Source of the DNA: CAXGTL01 sp964012725
Lineage (GTDB): Archaea > Nanobdellota > Nanobdellia > Woesearchaeales > CAXGTL01
Assembly: GCA_964012725.1 (NCBI GenBank)
Contig: CAXGTL010000012.1
Coordinates: forward strand, 1 to 31,497
Length of the DNA: 31,497 nucleotides
Direction of reading: 5' to 3'
Part shown: piece by piece, positions 22,769 to 30,770 of the stretch
Layout of the letters: every line of letters begins with the position of its first letter
How positions within the stretch are numbered: position 1 is the first letter of the stretch
Position numbers and translations under genes: made by a program
The notes under the pieces: model-generated
What the model was told of the DNA's origin: nothing
Seen by the model: the letters and a program-made list of their open reading frames with translations, nothing else
Databases searched by the model: none

Positions 22769-23833
22769 ATGAACATCAACAAAATTGATGAAGAGATAAA
22801 CAAAATATCTCAGGAAGTAGTTATAATTGCTAATATTATTCCAAGTAATTTAAAAACCGAGAAAAGAAAGTTCTTCAAAAGCAATGATTATAATCCTGTT
22901 TTTCAATATCCTGAAAGAAGTGTAGATCTTAATAATGTTAAAGAAAAATTAAATCAAATTAAATGTGATGATTCTGTTATTGGTAAACTATTATGTGAAA
23001 AGATTAAGATGATTAAAGGAAAAGTCAACCTAATACAAAGTATTGGCAAAGATAATTTTTCAGAACAATCACAAAAGTTTTTTGGAAAACCAAGTAAAGA
23101 GCTTACTAAAAAGGCTGAAAATGACCTTAACAATGTTAGCCTTAAAATTAAAAAAAATATGTTACCAACAGAAGAAGTTGTTAAAAGAATAAAAAAAATT
23201 ATCAAAGATTATAAACTTAGCTGGAAAGTTATTCTAAGAGATGATATGATTCCAAGAATTTCTGCAAGTGTTAATGATAAAAAGATATTTATAAGAAAAA
23301 AAGCAAGATTTTCTGAAGAAATGTTGAAAGGAACAATTGCTCATGAAATAGAAACACATGTGTTCAGAGCAGAGAATGGTTTATTACAGCCGTTTAAAAT
23401 CTTTGCAACAGGATTTCCTAATTATGATGTTACTGAAGAAGGTTTAGCAATTATTAATGCTGAAACTGTGTGTCCTATTAAAAAATTAAGCAACCAATCT
23501 GCATTAAGATTAGTAGGAATCAATCTTGCACTAAAAAGTTCATTTAGAGATGTATTTAATATGGTATTAGAAAGAGGATATGCTAAGAATATTGCATGGA
23601 ACATTGCTTTACGTTCAAAAAGAGGGCTTATTTTTACAGAAAAGCCAGGTGCATTTACTAAAGATTATCTTTATTTTAAAGGCAAAGATTTAGTTAATGA
23701 GTTTATAAGAAAAAAAGGTGATATTACAAAGCTTTATTATGGGAAAATTGGCATAGAACATGTGAAATTATTGCCAAAAATAAAGGGTTTGAAAAAACCA
23801 AAATTCGTGCCAAAGTTTATAAATGAGATATAG
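22769..23833 (+). CDS. DUF1704 / MATCAP-like zinc metallopeptidase
   Basis: A 354-aa protein. The central motif AHEIETHVFR gives a HExxxH zinc site (His192, Glu193, His197), and TEEGLAIINAE (222-232) supplies the downstream third ligand region. HExxxH followed by EGLA is the signature of DUF1704, the family of QEGLA-motif proteins and the eukaryotic tubulin carboxypeptidases MATCAP. The N-terminal 130 residues are helical. An archaeal substrate is unknown; a protein-tail carboxypeptidase is the simplest hypothesis. The start is fixed by a TATA element just upstream. Confidence 0.8.
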   Translation: MNINKIDEEINKISQEVVIIANIIPSNLKTEKRKFFKSNDYNPVFQYPERSVDLNNVKEKLNQIKCDDSVIGKLLCEKIKMIKGKVNLIQSIGKDNFSEQSQKFFGKPSKELTKKAENDLNNVSLKIKKNMLPTEEVVKRIKKIIKDYKLSWKVILRDDMIPRISASVNDKKIFIRKKARFSEEMLKGTIAHEIETHVFRAENGLLQPFKIFATGFPNYDVTEEGLAIINAETVCPIKKLSNQSALRLVGINLALKSSFRDVFNMVLERGYAKNIAWNIALRSKRGLIFTEKPGAFTKDYLYFKGKDLVNEFIRKKGDITKLYYGKIGIEHVKLLPKIKGLKKPKFVPKFINEI

Positions 23834-23843
23834 TTTTTTATTG

Positions 23844-23900
23844 TTATGTCAAGAACTGATGTTCTTGATCATGCTCATAAATTTTTAATTTATGACATAA
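23844..23900 (+). promoter_or_regulatory. Structured leader element, copy 2 (before the SSB gene)
   Basis: TTATGTC 23844-23850 pairs with GACATAA 23894-23900. Inside are hairpin AAGAAC-tgat-GTTCTT, linker GATCATGCT and hairpin CATAAATT-ttt-AATTTATG. The same parts appear in the same order and orientation at 5561-5640. A TATA-like TTTATAAA at 23817-23824 would put the transcription start at the base of the structure. The ATG follows 17 nt later. It may be a riboswitch-like, protein-binding or stability element. Confidence 0.55.
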
Positions 23901-23917
23901 ATATATAGAGGTTCAAA

Positions 23918-24286
23918 ATGGAAATAAAAGATTTAAAAGCAAAACAAGGAAAAGTGAATATGGTAGTAGAAGTAACAGAAATCGGAGATGTTAGAGAGTT
24001 TACTAAATTCGGTAAAACTGGTAGAGTATGTAACGCAACTGTTAAAGATGCTACTGGTGAAACAAAAATAACTTTGTGGAACGAAGATATTGATACTATG
24101 AAAGTAGGAGACAAAGTTAAGATTGAAAACGGATGGGTAAATGAGTTTCAAGGTCAACTACAAATAACAAAAGGTAAGTTTGGTAAGTTTGAAGTTGTTA
24201 GTGGATCTGAAGAAGCTGAACCTGTACCTGAAGCACCAACTGAACCAACAGCAGAAGAAGCAGTTGCTGAAGAAAAAGTTGAGTAA
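23918..24286 (+). CDS. ssb: Single OB-fold ssDNA-binding protein (crenarchaeal SSB/RPA-like)
   Basis: A 122-aa protein with one OB fold (residues about 1-95: VVEVTEIGDVREFTKFGKTGRVCNATVKDATGETKITLWNED) and a flexible, acidic, Pro/Ala/Glu-rich tail (EEAEPVPEAPTEPTAEEAVAEEKVE). This is the plan of Sulfolobus-type SSB, where the tail recruits partners. It should coat single-stranded DNA in replication and repair. The leader contains the structured element 23844-23900, shared with rpoF, pointing to post-transcriptional control. tRNA-Phe follows after 25 bases. Confidence 0.85.
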   Translation: MEIKDLKAKQGKVNMVVEVTEIGDVREFTKFGKTGRVCNATVKDATGETKITLWNEDIDTMKVGDKVKIENGWVNEFQGQLQITKGKFGKFEVVSGSEEAEPVPEAPTEPTAEEAVAEEKVE

Positions 24287-24311
24287 AGTTTTTTTATTTT
24301 ATTATTATCAC

Positions 24312-24444
24312 GGGACTGTAGCTCAATCTGAGAAGATTGTAATGAAGTCTTCGGTTAAGGAGAGCACCACGCTGAAGACGTGGGTGATTAGTATAGAAAT
24401 TAACTAGCTAACCCAAATCCAGGGTTCAAATCCCTGCAGTCCCA
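24312..24444 (+). tRNA. tRNA-Phe (anticodon GAA) with D-loop and variable-loop introns
   Basis: Acceptor GGGACTG 24312-24318 pairs with CAGTCCC 24437-24443; base 73 is A. The anticodon arm CCACG-CTGAAGA-CGTGG is uninterrupted (anticodon GAA). The D-loop is 37 nt. Removing 24331-24358 (28 nt) leaves GCTC-AATCTGGGA-GAGC with the canonical GG. That site has central helix AATC/GGTT, bulges TGA and AAG, outer helix CTC/GAG and inner hairpin GAAGAT/GTCTTC. The variable loop is 36 nt. Removing 24387-24417 (31 nt) leaves GTGTC; that site has central helix TGGG/CCCA, bulges TGA and AAT and inner helix TTAG/CTAA. T-arm CAGGG-TTCAAAT-CCCTG is intact. The mature tRNA would be 74 nt, with no encoded CCA. 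The variable-loop motif borrows three bases of the anticodon stem, so folding or splicing order may matter. Confidence 0.87.
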
Positions 24445-24462
24445 CTTTATTATTCTAGAATT

Positions 24463-26757
24463 CTACAAATTACCCAAGATAGTCACAGTAATATAATTAA
24501 AGATAATCATCAAAGTAAAAGCAATAAAACAATACATAACTGTGCTTTTAACCAAATTCTTTCCTTTTAAAAACCGTTCATTTAACTTATCTGAACCATT
24601 AAGAATATTGTTTACTAATATTGTTAATATAAATACTATTTGAACTACATATAAACCAACTATGATTTGGAAATAAAATGGTGGAACACCAGCACCCATA
24701 AAATCTAAATCCATACCTTCCATAGTACCACCTTCTGCAAGGAGTATTGTTAAATAATTAATAATAACGCTCATCATTGAACTAATAGCAATCACAATAC
24801 CTGCAATGCTTGGTGCTAAGAAATTTATCTGAGACTTCATTGAAGAAACAACATCAGCTAATAAATCTTTTAATCTTTCATCTACCCTTCTTATTTCTTT
24901 AATATATCTTGATATACTAATCAAAGCTTGAGCTGCTACTCTTGGACCTTTTTTAATTGATTGTACTAAAACTTTCATAGTACTTTGGATCATGTTAGAA
25001 GGAAAATAAACAAGTGCACCATGCTTTTTGTCAAATATTGCTTGCTCAACACTCATTCCTAAATGATTTATATTTTCTGAAACTTGTTTCATGAACCTGC
25101 CTGCAACAGTGTCTTGCATTGTGGCTGCAACCTTACTAAATGCAATCTCTGCTGGGAATCCGTCACCTAGCCTATTACCTAACTGAAATATTGCAGATGC
25201 AAACTGTTTTTCAAGCTCTTTTGCTTTGTTCCGTATCTTAATAATATTTTTTGATTTTAATTTATAATAAATACCTAAACTTAGACCTACTGCTAACACT
25301 ACAAACACACTTAAGAATGAAGCTAAGCCACCATATGGACCTACAATCTGTGGATCACCATTTGCTTTATTCCCTACCCTTTTATAGTCTAATAAACAAA
25401 ACACATATTTACAATGTTGATTTTTAACAAGGTTCTCTGGACCGGCTATTACACCAAATTTTTCAAATGCATTTATCTCTACTTCCGTTAAATCAGGTGG
25501 TGTACCAACCATTGCTGTTGTTGTTGGTCCTATATTATTAAGTATGATTGGAGACATTCCAATTGAAAATAAAACTATAAACACAAGACTTGCTACCAAT
25601 AATGGACTTATTTTAATTTTAAATCCTGCTAAGTTTACAATCCAGTTTTTGAATTTCTTTAACTCAGGATTATTTGAAATGTCCATAGCACCATATCCAG
25701 GTGGTCTTTTTGCTAAAATGTTCTGACCCATAAAATAAACTACCAATGGAAGAGCTATATTGTATAATGTAACAATATAAAGTGCAAGTAATAAAGGAGC
25801 AGTACCAGTTGCATCTGGTTTTGGTGGACCAATACCAGGAGTTAAAAAGCTTACAACTAAAGGCAAAATAACTAAGCCAAGTATTGGTAAAATTACACCA
25901 AGCATGTGAAGCATTGTTATTGGTGAAGATAAATTGTGTGCAAAATGAAGCATTTTATCATATGTACCTTCTAAAATTACTTCAAGTGATTTGTCAAGTA
26001 ATCCCAACCTTCTTTGTTCTGAAGATTCAAATAATGATCCTTGAACAAGATGGAATGATTCAACAAACTCAATATTATATTTTTTCCATTTAAATAAATA
26101 ATTGTCAACAGATTCTGAAACTGAAGAAAATCTTTCTGTTTCAACGTCCCATAAAATTTTTCTAAAGTCGAATGATAAAGGTGCTGACAAATGATCAGCT
26201 GCAAACTTAATTGCACCTTCAAGATTAGATGTGTGCCTCATAAAAGTTACTGTATAAAAAATTGAAATTATCATCTGATTACTCGATTTCATACGCCACT
26301 GCGTTGCTAAAAATTCTGGAACTTTTGGTAAAATCATTAACAAGATTCCACCAACTAATAAGAAAAGTAATGCAAAAAATAAAGTTGATTCACCAATTAA
26401 CATAGGAATAATATATCCAAAAATTCCACCAAACACTACAACAAATATAGGTATTAAAATTGAAAAGCTCATAACACCAGCAGGTGTAATATTTAAATGA
26501 CATGTTTCTAAGTTTTCTATTAAATCTGGTAGTTTTTTTTTATCAGGCTTAATTGGCATGATTTTTTCTGAGAAATTGCAAAGTTTTTCGTATAATGATA
26601 AGTGTTTTGGATAAAGTTCTTTTTTAAATTGGTTATATTCTCTAGAATAAGTTGGTTTATCTATTTTTTCACCCTCTGGAATAGAGAATTCTCTATTAAC
26701 CATAGCCTGATACTTTTGTTTCAGGGCTTTAAATTCCTCTTTTTTTATCTTTGGCAT
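24463..26757 (-). CDS. Duplicated T2SSF-domain membrane protein (TadC/ArlJ-like)
   Basis: The platform membrane protein of a type IV filament/type II secretion-like machine (764 aa). Two T2SSF halves are recognisable. The first has a cytoplasmic helical domain around 150-270 with flanking hydrophobic helices (near 97-150 and 280-330). The second (ASAIFQLGNRLGDGFPAEIAFSKVAATMQDTVAGRF, then LADVVSSMKSQINFLAPSIAGIVIAISSMMSVII) ends with helices near 690-764. An extracytoplasmic stretch lies between the halves (around 405-470). Archaeal ArlJ has one such unit, so this is a tandem fusion. It must work with the T2SSE ATPase encoded upstream, but the HEPN-MNT pair separates them. Its promoter (TATA 26793-26801) has a perfect palindrome 12 nt upstream. 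Confidence 0.85.
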   Translation of the reverse strand: MPKIKKEEFKALKQKYQAMVNREFSIPEGEKIDKPTYSREYNQFKKELYPKHLSLYEKLCNFSEKIMPIKPDKKKLPDLIENLETCHLNITPAGVMSFSILIPIFVVVFGGIFGYIIPMLIGESTLFFALLFLLVGGILLMILPKVPEFLATQWRMKSSNQMIISIFYTVTFMRHTSNLEGAIKFAADHLSAPLSFDFRKILWDVETERFSSVSESVDNYLFKWKKYNIEFVESFHLVQGSLFESSEQRRLGLLDKSLEVILEGTYDKMLHFAHNLSSPITMLHMLGVILPILGLVILPLVVSFLTPGIGPPKPDATGTAPLLLALYIVTLYNIALPLVVYFMGQNILAKRPPGYGAMDISNNPELKKFKNWIVNLAGFKIKISPLLVASLVFIVLFSIGMSPIILNNIGPTTTAMVGTPPDLTEVEINAFEKFGVIAGPENLVKNQHCKYVFCLLDYKRVGNKANGDPQIVGPYGGLASFLSVFVVLAVGLSLGIYYKLKSKNIIKIRNKAKELEKQFASAIFQLGNRLGDGFPAEIAFSKVAATMQDTVAGRFMKQVSENINHLGMSVEQAIFDKKHGALVYFPSNMIQSTMKVLVQSIKKGPRVAAQALISISRYIKEIRRVDERLKDLLADVVSSMKSQINFLAPSIAGIVIAISSMMSVIINYLTILLAEGGTMEGMDLDFMGAGVPPFYFQIIVGLYVVQIVFILTILVNNILNGSDKLNERFLKGKNLVKSTVMYCFIAFTLMIIFNYITVTILGNL

Positions 26758-26792
26758 ACTATTTTCCTTAATTTATATTTTTAATTTTATTC

Positions 26793-26801
26793 TTTATATA
26801 A
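26793..26801 (-). promoter_or_regulatory. TATA box of the T2SSF gene
   Basis: TTATATAAA on the reverse strand lies 36 nt before the ATG at 26757, giving a short leader with a weak AAGGA SD. The palindrome 26814-26835 sits directly upstream. Confidence 0.5.
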
Positions 26802-26813
26802 GTTTATATTTAC

Positions 26814-26835
26814 TTTTGTTAATATATTAACAAAA
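26814..26835. repeat. GTTAATATATTAAC palindrome, site 1
   Basis: A 22-bp perfect palindrome with core GTTAATATATTAAC (26818-26831) flanked by TTTT and AAAA. It lies 12 bp upstream of the T2SSF TATA box and downstream of the MNT stop. The identical 14-base core occurs at 27735-27748. Confidence 0.7.
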
Positions 26836-26856
26836 AAGCTCATTTTAAGGTCTTTT

Positions 26857-26870
26857 GTTAATTCATTAAC
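26857..26870. repeat. GTTAAT-TC-ATTAAC palindrome, site 2
   Basis: Six-base arms identical to site 1 around a TC spacer. It overlaps the 3' end of the MNT gene, whose last codons and TAA stop (26858-26860) lie within it. Confidence 0.55.
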
Positions 26871-27430
26871 ATAATAGGTTTTCTACTAAATTTAACTTTC
26901 CATATTTTAAATATATCCAACATCTCTTTATCAAATTTATTAGGTAAAATAAAGATTCCAGGTTGAATAAATTTACCCTTAAACTCTTTTACAACACCTT
27001 GTTCTTTATTCCTACCTTTTAAAACATAAACAAACCTTACTTTATTACTCTTTTTTAAATTTGTCAAATCATAACTATACATAACATGTGATTTTAAAGC
27101 AAAATTTGATGCAAATGGTTTATTTGTCAATAAACTAATTCCCTCTCTTAAAATAGTTGAAACTAATGAATGTGATTTTTTAAAAAAGTTATCAATTGTC
27201 AAAGAACTTATATGTACATTTAATTTATTATTTTCAAATTCAGAGTTTAAATCATGTAAAATAATCCTATTTACTTTTTCTTTAAAAACTATGCAAATAT
27301 CAAAATCATTAGGTTTATATTTTCCTGTAACAGCAGAACCAAATAAGAAAATGTCCTCTATATCTTTGGATTTGATTCTCTTTACAATTCTTTTTATTTT
27401 ATATAAATAATTCTTTGATTTTCTTTGCAT
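26858..27430 (-). CDS. MNT-type nucleotidyltransferase (putative antitoxin)
   Basis: A 190-aa protein with a minimal Pol-beta nucleotidyltransferase domain: FLFGSAVTGKYKPNDFDICIVF (about 28-49) has the GSxxxG and DxD catalytic signature. In type VII toxin-antitoxin pairs the MNT enzyme neutralises a HEPN RNase by adenylylating it. It is longer than a minimal MNT (about 100 aa); the extra C-terminal 80 residues (VRFVYVLKGRNKEQGVVKEFKGKFIQPGIFILP) are beta-rich and unassigned, perhaps for DNA or target binding. It overlaps the HEPN gene by 32 bases, so the two are coupled. Confidence 0.78.
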   Translation of the reverse strand: MQRKSKNYLYKIKRIVKRIKSKDIEDIFLFGSAVTGKYKPNDFDICIVFKEKVNRIILHDLNSEFENNKLNVHISSLTIDNFFKKSHSLVSTILREGISLLTNKPFASNFALKSHVMYSYDLTNLKKSNKVRFVYVLKGRNKEQGVVKEFKGKFIQPGIFILPNKFDKEMLDIFKIWKVKFSRKPIMLMN

Positions 27431-27734
27431 TTTCTTTGAAATAATTTACATCTTTTTCAGACATTCTTAGATTATAAGTATCAGTGTATTTTTTGAAAAT
27501 TTTAGAAACTAAACTATTTGCTTTTGTAAAGTGCATTTTCATGAATAAAAACCTTTCTGTATGATTTTTAGGTAATAAACCTTGTTTTTTATAAATTTCA
27601 AGATCACAATAGACAACAATAGCTTTAAAATACCAAGTTATAGCAGAATTAAACCTTTTTTTTGAAAGGTCATCATCTCCTGATTTGATGAATTCTTCAT
27701 AATTTAGAGTTAAATCTGTTGAAATATCTGCCAT
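27399..27734 (-). CDS. HEPN-domain protein (putative toxin)
   Basis: A 111-aa all-helical protein of HEPN type: KRFNSAITWYFKAIVVYCDLEIYKKQGLLPKNHTERFLFMK follows the usual HEPN helix-2 and NH..R pattern. The strict RNase motif Rx4-6H is not clearly present; HTERF is the nearest feature. It may therefore be catalytically altered, or act by binding. Together with the overlapping MNT gene it forms a HEPN-MNT module. The TATA (ATTTAAAT, 27760-27767) is 25 nt before the ATG, and one GTTAAT/TTAAC palindrome lies on each side of it, strongly suggesting autoregulation. Confidence 0.72.
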   Translation of the reverse strand: MADISTDLTLNYEEFIKSGDDDLSKKRFNSAITWYFKAIVVYCDLEIYKKQGLLPKNHTERFLFMKMHFTKANSLVSKIFKKYTDTYNLRMSEKDVNYFKENAKKIKELFI

Positions 27735-27748
27735 GTTAATATATTAAC
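27735..27748. repeat. GTTAATATATTAAC palindrome, site 3 (at the HEPN transcription start)
   Basis: A perfect 14-bp palindrome identical to the core of site 1. It directly abuts the HEPN start codon and covers the predicted transcription start, where a bound repressor would block polymerase. Confidence 0.7.
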
Positions 27749-27759
27749 AATAAAGAAGT

Positions 27760-27767
27760 ATTTAAAT
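27760..27767 (-). promoter_or_regulatory. TATA box of the HEPN-MNT pair
   Basis: ATTTAAAT, 25 nt upstream of the HEPN ATG, lies between palindromes 27735-27748 and 27774-27787. Confidence 0.55.
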
Positions 27768-27773
27768 GTTTTG

Positions 27774-27787
27774 GTTAATGTGTTAAC
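27774..27787. repeat. GTTAA-TGTG-TTAAC palindrome, site 4
   Basis: Five-base arms of the same palindrome with a 4-base centre. It lies just upstream of the HEPN-MNT TATA (BRE side) and 7 bp after the T2SSE ATPase stop. Confidence 0.5.
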
Positions 27788-27794
27788 TTTAAAT

Positions 27795-30071
27795 TTATTT
27801 CATTACTTTCCTCTTACATTCTCTCTTCAACCAAGTTTCCCATTCAAAATATATCTTTTTTGGGTCAAACTCACCTACTTCTTCTTGAACACTATCAACT
27901 ATGTTATGGAAAGTGTCGTTAGAAGTAACAACAAAGTCTGCTTCTAATAAGTCTGGCCTGTTTTCTTTGATAGAATAATCAACTAATGCTTGCTTTATTT
28001 TAGAACGAAGTTGAATATTGTCCCATACTGCATCCCATGAACCAGCCAAACCTTTAACTGAAGCTGCAACTGCTTTTAATACTTCAGAATCACCATTAAT
28101 TAGTTCAGGTGTTGGTTGAAGTGAATCTGTATTAATATCATATTTTAATAAATCTACAAAACCTTTTTCAGCTAAAGGATCATCTTTCCATGTTTTTCTT
28201 ACTTCTGTGATTTGTGTTACTCTTCTTACTTTTTTCATCCCACCAGGAGTTTTTATTGGGTTTGCAACAACAATTATGTCTGTTGCTTTAAATGAAGTTT
28301 TTGGAACACCAATATCATTTACAACTCTGTCAAAAACACCATAAGGACTGTCAGCATGAATAGTACCAGCAACTACATTTGCTGAAGCACCGATTCTCAT
28401 TGCTTCGTAAAGTGCAATTGCTTCTTTTGATCTAACTTCACCTACAAATAAAGCTGAATCTCCTAATCTTAATGTTGACCTGATTCCGTCTGTTGCTGTT
28501 AATTCACCAGTTTCTTTTCCAAGAGCAGATGAAACTTTTAATGGTTGAACATTATAACCTAATTTTCTTAAAGCAATAGTTGGTAATTCTAGTGTATCTT
28601 CAATTGTAATAACTCTGTATCTACGCATTACTTCCACTAATACTGAACCTAGTAACGAAGTTTTACCAGATGACCTTGTACCACATACTAACATTGTTCT
28701 TGTACCATCAATAATAAAACTTAAAAGACCAGCTGCTAAAGAAGAAATCATTTTTGCTTTGATAAATAAAGGCAAAGTCCATGGCTTATCCCTATGCCTT
28801 CTAAAAGAAAATGCTAATCCTGTTGGATCTAGTGGACTGGTGATAGCAGAAACTCTTGCAGTTGCTTTTGGAAGATGGATTTCTGTGTCAAGTATTTGGT
28901 TTGCTTCGTCTAATGGTCTACCAGACAACATTCTAAGCTTAGATGCCCATGATTCTGATTCTTTAACTGTTGGTATAATGTTTGTATAACAATCACCAAA
29001 ATCTTGATGAACAATGAACATTGGAATTTGACCATAAGGTGAGTTTATAGAAACATCTTGAATTTTATCATCTGATAATAAAACTTCAATTAAACCAAAA
29101 CCTACTGTATACCTAACAAGAATTCTTGTTAATTTGTCAATGTTTTTTTGAGATATTTTTAATGATTGGTGATTAACTAATTCTTCAATTAAATCATGAC
29201 CTATATTATAAAAAACTTCTCTCATACGTTCAGGGTCAACAAATTCTTCTTTCCTAGGTTTGTGTTCTGCCATAATATTTCTTGCAGAATCAAGTAAATC
29301 ATATTCTTGTTCACTTAACTGAAACTCTGGTGGCATCATATGATACAAATATCTAACTGAGTTTGGAAAACTAAAAATAGTAACCTCTGTGTCACCATTA
29401 ACAGTATAAGTATCTATTTCTACTGCATTTGTAGGATAAGAAGACATTAATTTTGTGAACATGAAATCAGGTTTTATAGTCGGTGTGAAAATCATCCTAT
29501 AGACTGTTCTGTCTCCTGGTTTAAATCCTGGAAGATAAGGTTTTGCAATCTTAATTAATTGTGTTTTTTCAAGAGCTGTTAATAAATAATTAATCAAAGA
29601 AATAAATCTTTCTTCTGCAACTGAGACTTCTGGTGTTGGTGCAGTTTCTAGATTAAGTTTTTCGTGCCTGATTAATCTTTTTAATTCAACATATGTTGCA
29701 ATTGGATCTTTTTTAAAATTACTAAATATTAATCTTTGTAAGTCTGCATATCGTGATGAAATATGTCTTTTGAAGACAGCATCTGTTACTGCACTTGTAA
29801 ATATAAAGACTTGTTTTTGTTTGACAAGCTGGTCATATAATTTTGCAATCTCTACTAACAACTGAGTTTGTGTATAATCATATTCATAATCTCTTTTTTG
29901 TGTGAAAACTATTTTTGTTACTTTTTTTACTTCTATTAGTTTGTCAATTACAGTTGACATTGCTAATGGATCGTCTTCAAGCGAAGGTATGTTTAGAACA
30001 TTCTCATAATCTATTTGAAGAATTGTGTCTTCACCTTCTCTTATTACTTGGTAGTTCATGATTGCTGCCAT
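27795..30071 (-). CDS. T2SSE/VirB11-family secretion ATPase with long N-terminal region
   Basis: The hexameric motor ATPase of a type IV filament or type II/archaellum-like system (758 aa). The ATPase core shows Walker A GTRSSGKT (464-471), the Asp box TIEDTLELP (489-497), Walker B ALFVGEVRS (540-548) and the His box GTIHADS (569-575). Upstream is the usual N-domain (about 285-440). Residues 1-200 are extra compared with ArlI/PilT-type ATPases and look like a separate alpha/beta domain (MNYQVIREGEDTILQIDYEN...KIVFTQKRDYEYDYTQTQLLVEIAKLY). The SD AAAGGTGA is 4-6 nt before the ATG. It is divergent from the two coiled-coil genes. The partner T2SSF gene follows after the HEPN-MNT pair. Confidence 0.88.
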   Translation of the reverse strand: MAAIMNYQVIREGEDTILQIDYENVLNIPSLEDDPLAMSTVIDKLIEVKKVTKIVFTQKRDYEYDYTQTQLLVEIAKLYDQLVKQKQVFIFTSAVTDAVFKRHISSRYADLQRLIFSNFKKDPIATYVELKRLIRHEKLNLETAPTPEVSVAEERFISLINYLLTALEKTQLIKIAKPYLPGFKPGDRTVYRMIFTPTIKPDFMFTKLMSSYPTNAVEIDTYTVNGDTEVTIFSFPNSVRYLYHMMPPEFQLSEQEYDLLDSARNIMAEHKPRKEEFVDPERMREVFYNIGHDLIEELVNHQSLKISQKNIDKLTRILVRYTVGFGLIEVLLSDDKIQDVSINSPYGQIPMFIVHQDFGDCYTNIIPTVKESESWASKLRMLSGRPLDEANQILDTEIHLPKATARVSAITSPLDPTGLAFSFRRHRDKPWTLPLFIKAKMISSLAAGLLSFIIDGTRTMLVCGTRSSGKTSLLGSVLVEVMRRYRVITIEDTLELPTIALRKLGYNVQPLKVSSALGKETGELTATDGIRSTLRLGDSALFVGEVRSKEAIALYEAMRIGASANVVAGTIHADSPYGVFDRVVNDIGVPKTSFKATDIIVVANPIKTPGGMKKVRRVTQITEVRKTWKDDPLAEKGFVDLLKYDINTDSLQPTPELINGDSEVLKAVAASVKGLAGSWDAVWDNIQLRSKIKQALVDYSIKENRPDLLEADFVVTSNDTFHNIVDSVQEEVGEFDPKKIYFEWETWLKRECKRKVMK

Positions 30072-30185
30072 TATTCACCTTTTTTTGTATTTAATATTCT
30101 TTTTTATAGTTAAGTTTTTAAACTTTGACTTATATATAGATTATTGTATTAGTGTATATAAATATTTACCTAAAAATATAAGAAA

Positions 30186-30665
30186 ATGGAGCTGAATTTA
30201 TTTAAAAAAGAGGAAAAGAGCAAAGATCCTTCTAAAAAACAGCCTATCAATAGATCTTATTCTCATAATAAAAAACAAGATCCAGGTTTGGAACAGTTAA
30301 ATATGGTTAGGCATGAATTAACAGATGTTGTAAGAATATTAAGGACTTTGGAAAATAGGTATAATAATCTTATGAAAAAAGTACAATTAACAGACCAAAA
30401 CATGATACAAGAGCATAAAAGATTGAATAAAGAGTTAAAAATAGTTGATTCTGACTTGATTGATGCAAAAAAAGAGTTAAATGAACTAGATTATAAGTTT
30501 GGTTTGATTATTAAAGAGCTAAGTCTTTGTGCTAAAAAGCAAGATGTTGATTTGATTAGAAGGTATATGGAGTTATGGCAACCTATGAATTTTATTAGAA
30601 AACAGGATGCTGAGAAGATGGTTGATCAAATGTTGAAGGATAGGGTTAAAAAGAAACCACAATAA
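30186..30665 (+). CDS. Coiled-coil cytoplasmic protein next to the secretion ATPase (1)
   Basis: A 159-aa soluble protein with a basic, Lys/Ser-rich N-terminus (about 40 residues), a long coiled coil (EQLNMVRHELTDVVRILRTLENRYNNLMKKV through DSDLIDAKKELNELDYKF) and a C-terminal segment ELSLCAKKQDVDLIRRYMELWQPMNFI. The layout recalls the cytosolic ArlCDE/FlaCE proteins that sit beside archaellum motors, but I cannot assign it to that family. A TATA (TATATAAA around 30152-30160) about 25 nt before the ATG makes it leaderless. It is divergent from the T2SSE ATPase and should share its function. Confidence 0.7.
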   Translation: MELNLFKKEEKSKDPSKKQPINRSYSHNKKQDPGLEQLNMVRHELTDVVRILRTLENRYNNLMKKVQLTDQNMIQEHKRLNKELKIVDSDLIDAKKELNELDYKFGLIIKELSLCAKKQDVDLIRRYMELWQPMNFIRKQDAEKMVDQMLKDRVKKKPQ

Positions 30666-30770
30666 ACACATTGAAAGTGAGAACGAACCATGCACATTTA
30701 GAAACTTTTATATATGTCTGTTATAATATTTGTTATATAATTATAAATAAAGAAAAAAAGGTGAATGATA

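Noticed and set aside
28759..28989. Plus-strand ORF inside the secretion ATPase
   Set aside because: Antisense to conserved ATPase coding sequence with no start signals.
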